This document shows positions 13,741 to 16,578 of a stretch of 16,578 bases of DNA, piece after piece. Source of the DNA: JBICHM01 sp043101835 (lineage in GTDB: Bacteria > Planctomycetota > Phycisphaerae > Phycisphaerales > UBA1924); contig JBICHM010000335.1 in the NCBI GenBank assembly GCA_043101835.1, positions 1 to 16,578 on the forward strand, read 5' to 3'. The notes below the pieces were generated by a model. It was not told the DNA's origin and did no database searches. It worked only from the letters and a program-made list of their open reading frames with translations. The position numbers and the translations under genes are program-made. Each line of letters begins with the position of its first letter. The stretch's first letter is position 1.

Positions 13741-14324
13741 TGATGTGTCTCCGGAGCGCCGTCGAGGCGCTCGAGTTCCTGTCGCATGGCGTCGCGCCCG
13801 CGCTTGAGGCGCGACTTCACGGTGCCGACGGGGCGGCCGATCGCGCGGGCGGTCTCTTCGACGCTGAGTTCTTCGAGGTGGTGGAGGACGATGACGGCCT
13901 GGAAGCGCGCGGGCAGCGCGAGCAGGGCGCGCTGCGCGCGGTCGGCGGCGTCGGATGTGTCGGGCTGCGCGTGTTCGAGGTCGGGGGGCATGGGGCGGCG
14001 TCGGCGGCGGCGCCAGTCGCGCGCCCAGCGGTTGGCGTGGTTGGTGGCGACGCCGTAGAGCCAGGCGCGGAGGCCGGCGCCGGTGTCGCGGTAGCGATGG
14101 AGGGAGCGCATGGCGGTGAGGAAGACCTCGCCGGCGAGGTCCTCGGCGTCGTGGGGGTCGCCGGTGCGCCGGCAGAGGTAGCGGTAGATCGCCTCGTGGT
14201 GGCGCTCGTAGAGGCGGGCGAAGGCGGCGGGGTCGCGCCGGGCGCAGGCGATGCACGCGGCTTCGATATCGGGCGGCTCGTCGCGCGTCCGGACGAGGGC
14301 GGTCATCGAGGCGTGCGTCGTCAT
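13737..14324 (-). CDS. ECF-type RNA polymerase sigma factor
   Basis: A 195-residue sigma-70 family protein of the ECF group. Region 2 spans about residues 34-105 (FARLYERHHEAIYRYL, DAEDLAGEVFLTAMRSL, LRAWLYGVATNHANRWARDW). A basic RRRRRR linker follows, and then region 4 at about 131-182 (ALLALPARFQAVIVLHHLEELSVEETARAIGRPVGTVKSRLKRGR). I prefer ATG 14324, which has GGAG 10 nt upstream; GTG 14360 would add 12 residues and ATG 14306 would remove 6. It is coupled by ATGA overlap to the membrane protein gene. It lies in reverse orientation between the two SCOT genes and inside the pair of 30-bp repeats. A candidate ECF promoter precedes it. Confidence 0.92.
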   Translation of the reverse strand: MTTHASMTALVRTRDEPPDIEAACIACARRDPAAFARLYERHHEAIYRYLCRRTGDPHDAEDLAGEVFLTAMRSLHRYRDTGAGLRAWLYGVATNHANRWARDWRRRRRRPMPPDLEHAQPDTSDAADRAQRALLALPARFQAVIVLHHLEELSVEETARAIGRPVGTVKSRLKRGRDAMRQELERLDGAPETHQ

Positions 14325-14365
14325 CGGCGGGCGGCTCCGCGGGGGCGTGTCGGTGGGCACACACC

Positions 14366-14394
14366 TAGATGCCGGCAGCGGGGCGTTCGGTTCC
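14366..14394 (-). promoter_or_regulatory. Candidate ECF promoter (autoregulation) for the sigma gene
   Basis: On the minus strand GGAACC (14394-14389) is followed by a 17-bp spacer and CATCTA (14371-14366). GGAAC is the common -35 core of ECF promoters and TCTA fits their -10. The spacing is 1-2 bp longer than in the best-known RpoE promoters. ECF factors often activate their own operon. Confidence 0.4.
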
Positions 14395-14409
14395 CTTGTG
14401 GGAGGAAGA

Positions 14410-14439
14410 ATTCACCGCGGAGGCGCGGAGGGCGCGGAG
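14410..14439 (+). repeat. 30-bp direct repeat, copy 2
   Basis: Identical to copy 1 (13235-13264) over all 30 bp, with different bases immediately on either side. It lies upstream of the sigma promoter and 78 nt before scoB, so the two copies bracket the sigma/anti-sigma-like cassette. Confidence 0.9.
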
Positions 14440-14505
14440 AGAACCGTCGGTGGCGCGGCTGATCCTGCACTTCGCCGAGCCTCAGTGCAGGCTTCCGGGC
14501 GCCGG

Positions 14506-14511
14506 TATGAT
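14506..14511 (+). promoter_or_regulatory. scoB -10 (leaderless spacing)
   Basis: TATGAT, a near-consensus -10, is followed by 6 nt (gcccct) and the ATG at 14518. No SD can fit in the gap. No good -35 is visible at 16-18 bp. Confidence 0.5.
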
Positions 14512-14517
14512 GCCCCT

Positions 14518-15180
14518 ATGCCACTGACACGCGATCAGATCACGCAACGGGCGGCGAAGGAGCTGCGGGACGGGTTCGTCGTGAACCTCGGCATCGGGAT
14601 GCCCACACTGGTGGCCAACCACATCCCCGAGGGGATGCAGGTGTGGCTGCAGTCGGAGAACGGGCTGCTCGGGATCGGGCCGTGTCCCTACGAGGGGGAG
14701 GAGGACCCGGACCTGATCAACGCCGGCAAGCAGACGATCACGACGGTGCCTGGGGCCGCGTTCTTTTCGAGCAGCGAGTCGTTCGAGATGATCCGCGGCG
14801 GGCATGTGCAGCTTGCCATCCTCGGCGCCATGCAGGTGAGCCAGGAGGGCGACATCGCCAACTGGATGATCCCCGGCAAGATGATCAAGGGGATGGGCGG
14901 CGCGATGGACCTCGTCGCCGGCGTCAAGAAGGTCGTCGTGACGATGGAGCACAACGCCAAGGACGGCAGCGCAAAGATCCTGACCGAGTGCACGCTGCCC
15001 CTGACGGGCGTGCGCTGCATCGACATGATCATCACGGATCTGTGCGTGCTGAAGATGGACGAGCAGAAGCGGCGCTTCCGCCTCGTCGAACTCGCGCCGG
15101 GCGTGACGACCGACGAGGTGCTCGAGAAGACCGAGGCGGAGATCCTGACGGATGCGCCGGCGGCGGTGGTTGAGGTCTGA
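14518..15180 (+). CDS. scoB: 3-oxoacid CoA-transferase subunit B
   Basis: The 220-residue subunit B holds the catalytic glutamate of family I CoA-transferases: Glu47 in the SENG motif (VWLQSENGLLGIGP), which forms the glutamyl-CoA thioester. Other family blocks are present: GFVVNLGIGMPTLVANHIPEG, FFSSSESFEMIRGGH, GDIANWMIPGKMIKGMGGAMDL and the closing LAPGVTTDEVLEKTEAE. The start is the first ATG that fits the family N-terminus (MPLTRDQI). Separate -10 elements for scoA and scoB suggest that each subunit is now transcribed on its own. A gene of unknown function starts 6 nt after the stop and may share its mRNA. Confidence 0.96.
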   Translation: MPLTRDQITQRAAKELRDGFVVNLGIGMPTLVANHIPEGMQVWLQSENGLLGIGPCPYEGEEDPDLINAGKQTITTVPGAAFFSSSESFEMIRGGHVQLAILGAMQVSQEGDIANWMIPGKMIKGMGGAMDLVAGVKKVVVTMEHNAKDGSAKILTECTLPLTGVRCIDMIITDLCVLKMDEQKRRFRLVELAPGVTTDEVLEKTEAEILTDAPAAVVEV

Positions 15181-15186
15181 CGCCCG

Positions 15187-15906
15187 ATGGGGTTCGACAC
15201 CTCGGTCCTGCTCTACACGCCGACGAACCCACCGCCGAAGGTGACGACTGGAGACCTTGCCGGATTCGTGCGGGCAGTTGACGCGACCGGGGTCCTCACA
15301 GAAGGGCGCCGAGCGCTGAAAGTCATCTTCGGCAAGCGAATCGACAAGGACTCGCGTGGAGTCGTTGAGCATCACGGCGTTCTCGGCCTTCCGGGAATGT
15401 TCCGCGTTTCGACGCGCACCAGTGACATCGAGGCCGACGATCTACCGTCCCTTGCGGCGCTCGCATCGAAGCTCGATGAACACGGCGCGACGATCTACCG
15501 TGCCTTTCTCCGGCTAGGCCTCTTGAACGAATCGACCTATGCGCGGCTCAAGGAGCGCATCGGCGGCGCGGAGTCGGTCGCGCCGGATGCAGTGAGCTTC
15601 GAACTCGGGCCAATACAGGTCGGCGATCTTGGATCTGATGCGGATGCGCTCGTCGGTTGGATGGGCATGTCGTTCTACGCCCCCGGGCTCTCGGCGCCCT
15701 CCGGCGATTACCGCACGGTCGTCGATGTGATCCGGACGGACCCCGACCTTGTGGATTTGGCGGTGTGCGTTTCTGACCACTGGCGACTTCCTCCGGTGCG
15801 ATTGAAGCGAAGCCTCGCACGCGGGCGCGAGCGCCTGGGCGCCCTCTGGCCCTACGACACCGTGGACATCACCGATCCGTGGGTGTGGGGCGTCAGCGTC
15901 AGCTGA
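15187..15906 (+). CDS. Hypothetical protein (239 aa), follows scoB
   Basis: The protein starts MGFDTSVLLYTPTNPPPKVT, is soluble with no signal peptide or membrane helix, and I do not recognise a family. It contains mixed alpha/beta-looking segments such as DDLPSLAALASKLDEHGATIY (about 84-104) and YRTVVDVIRTDPDLVDLAVC (about 178-197), a basic patch (VRLKRSLARGRERLG) and a C-terminus rich in Trp and aromatic residues (WPYDTVDITDPWVWG). No SD is close to the ATG; a 6-nt gap behind scoB suggests translation by read-through of ribosomes. GC and third-position bias seem milder than in scoB, hinting at a different history. Its last 8 nt overlap the end of the convergent zinc-ribbon gene. Confidence 0.7.
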   Translation: MGFDTSVLLYTPTNPPPKVTTGDLAGFVRAVDATGVLTEGRRALKVIFGKRIDKDSRGVVEHHGVLGLPGMFRVSTRTSDIEADDLPSLAALASKLDEHGATIYRAFLRLGLLNESTYARLKERIGGAESVAPDAVSFELGPIQVGDLGSDADALVGWMGMSFYAPGLSAPSGDYRTVVDVIRTDPDLVDLAVCVSDHWRLPPVRLKRSLARGRERLGALWPYDTVDITDPWVWGVSVS

Positions 15907-16303
15907 ACATCCTGCGCAGCCACTCCCCGAACGAGAACTCGCTGAGGTTCTTGAGTTCGCCGGCGTCGAGGTAGACGCCGCCGCAGGCGGGACAGGTTTC
16001 GTAGCCGATGTGGTGCTGCTTCACATCGTGGACGTGCACCATCGGTTCGCCGTCGCGCGGGCAGTCGATTTTCACCTTGCGATCGGCGCCGGGGCTGGGG
16101 GCGTGGGTGTCGAGCTTCGCGACGAGGGCCGTGTTGCGGAGGATGTGGGCTTCTTGCTCGAGGTCGAAGAACATGCCGCCGCAGGTGGGGCAGCGGTCCA
16201 CGATGATGCCGTCGCAGTCGACCTTCTGCATGCGGGCGCCGCACTTGGGGCAGTCGATCGTGCCTTTGCGGGCGGTGCGGGGTGAGGAATCGTGTGTCGC
16301 CAT
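15899..16303 (-). CDS. Tandem TFIIB-type zinc-ribbon protein
   Basis: The 134-residue protein has two zf-TFIIB-like ribbons. The first (about residues 16-50) has Cys18, Cys21, Cys38 and Cys41 in CPKC...CPTCGGMFFDLEQ. The second (about 79-118) has Cys81, Cys104 and Cys107 in CPRD...CPACGGVYLDAGEL, with Asp84 where the second Cys would be. This CPxD form is common in such tandem proteins. The C-terminal tail (FSFGEWLRRMFS) is amphipathic and could touch a membrane or partner. Function is unknown for the family. GGAGGG lies 4 nt before the ATG. It is divergent from the sigma gene at 16416. Confidence 0.88.
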   Translation of the reverse strand: MATHDSSPRTARKGTIDCPKCGARMQKVDCDGIIVDRCPTCGGMFFDLEQEAHILRNTALVAKLDTHAPSPGADRKVKIDCPRDGEPMVHVHDVKQHHIGYETCPACGGVYLDAGELKNLSEFSFGEWLRRMFS

Positions 16304-16321
16304 GGCGCCCTCCGATGGAGG

Positions 16322-16327
16322 ATGCTA
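16322..16327 (-). promoter_or_regulatory. Candidate -10 for the zinc-ribbon gene
   Basis: TAGCAT on the minus strand, the same hexamer as at 720-725, lies 18 nt before the ATG and leaves room for the GGAGGG ribosome-binding site. No clear -35. Confidence 0.3.
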
Positions 16328-16415
16328 TCGGCCCCGGGGTGGAAATCGCTCGAACGCGTGAACCGCGCGTGCTCGGGCGGCGACCTTGGGGGGATTCGGG
16401 GACGAAGGAGCCGCC

Positions 16416-16578
16416 GTGGCCCGGGATGCACGCGCCATCGAGGACGAACTGCTGGTGCTCGCGGCCCAGGACGGGGACGCGCGGGCGCTGGAGTCGCTGG
16501 TCCGGCGCTGGGACGGATCGCTGCGCCGGTACGCACAGCGGTTGACGGGCCGGGCGGATGCGGCGCAGGACGCGGCGC
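16416..16578 (+). CDS. ECF-type sigma factor (N-terminal part, runs off window)
   Basis: A GTG start with an excellent SD (AAGGAG, 5-nt spacing) opens a frame that stays open to the window end, 54 codons. It reads VARDARAIEDELLVLAAQDG and then has ARALESLVRRWDGSLRRYAQRLTGRADAAQDA. This is the start of sigma region 2 in ECF-type factors (D/G-rich opening, a helix ending in a W..L..YA pattern, then the A.D..QDA region). It is the second sigma factor of the window. The rest, including region 4 and any anti-sigma, lies beyond the edge. Confidence 0.8.
   Translation, partial: MARDARAIEDELLVLAAQDGDARALESLVRRWDGSLRRYAQRLTGRADAAQDAA

Noticed and set aside
13741..14364. Reading the anti-sigma-like gene as a 342-residue protein starting at 14364
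   Set aside because: The extra N-terminal part lies in a different frame across the sigma factor and is Arg/Pro-rich noise. The ATGA junction at 13737-13740 gives a natural start.
1..16578. CRISPR array, tRNA/rRNA, transposase, integrase or phage genes
   Set aside because: No repeat-spacer pattern, no cloverleaf or rRNA-like stretch and no such protein motifs seen on either strand.

Overview
The window is GC-rich, compact bacterial chromosome with a strong G/C third-position bias. The best fit is a planctomycete, probably of the class Phycisphaerae. The reasons are a secreted protein with a PTPG + hydrophobic stretch + RRRR sorting tail (PEP-CTERM-like), a planctomycete-looking small conserved protein, an OstA-like envelope protein and ECF-type sigma factors. 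This assignment is inference; there is no rRNA or marker gene in the window. I see no tRNA, IS element, prophage or CRISPR array.

Layout. 1-707 (-): 5' part of an exported OstA/LptA-like protein. 824-2647 (-): homogentisate 1,2-dioxygenase and a small VOC dioxygenase-like protein. 2708-3999 (+): a promoter, a possible 26-residue peptide, a small conserved protein and a DinB-like protein. 4067-4876 (+): an exported dienelactone-hydrolase-type enzyme. 4877-6659 (-): a tightly coupled unit of two VOC proteins and an exported beta-propeller. 6702-7088 (+): a small four-helix membrane protein. 7104-7874 (-): a zinc-protease-like lipoprotein. 7985-11561 (-): an FRG-domain protein of lower GC, 4-hydroxyphenylpyruvate dioxygenase (HPPD) and cardiolipin synthase. 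11731-12441 (+): a PEP-CTERM-like secreted protein. 12518-15906 (+): the two succinyl-CoA:3-ketoacid CoA-transferase (SCOT) subunits and an unknown protein. SCOT is split by an inverted ECF sigma/membrane-regulator pair (13336-14324, -) that lies between two copies of a 30-bp repeat. 15899-16303 (-): a double zinc-ribbon protein. 16416-16578 (+): the start of a second ECF sigma factor.

How the genes fit together. HPPD makes homogentisate and homogentisate dioxygenase opens its ring. The tyrosine route ends in fumarate plus acetoacetate, and SCOT activates acetoacetate to acetoacetyl-CoA. Three steps of tyrosine catabolism are therefore present but dispersed; maleylacetoacetate isomerase and fumarylacetoacetase are not in the window. 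The hmgA and hppd upstream regions look alike (TAGAAT about 65 nt before the start codon, then an SD), which would suit co-regulation.

The most interesting signals are three. (1) At least six genes have a TAnnnT hexamer placed 5-6 nt before the ATG with no convincing ribosome-binding site, which suggests widespread leaderless transcripts next to genes with classic SDs. (2) The SCOT genes are split by a sigma/anti-sigma-like cassette with its own candidate ECF promoter and flanking 30-bp direct repeats. (3) An FRG-domain gene of clearly lower GC is joined directly to the hppd stop codon.
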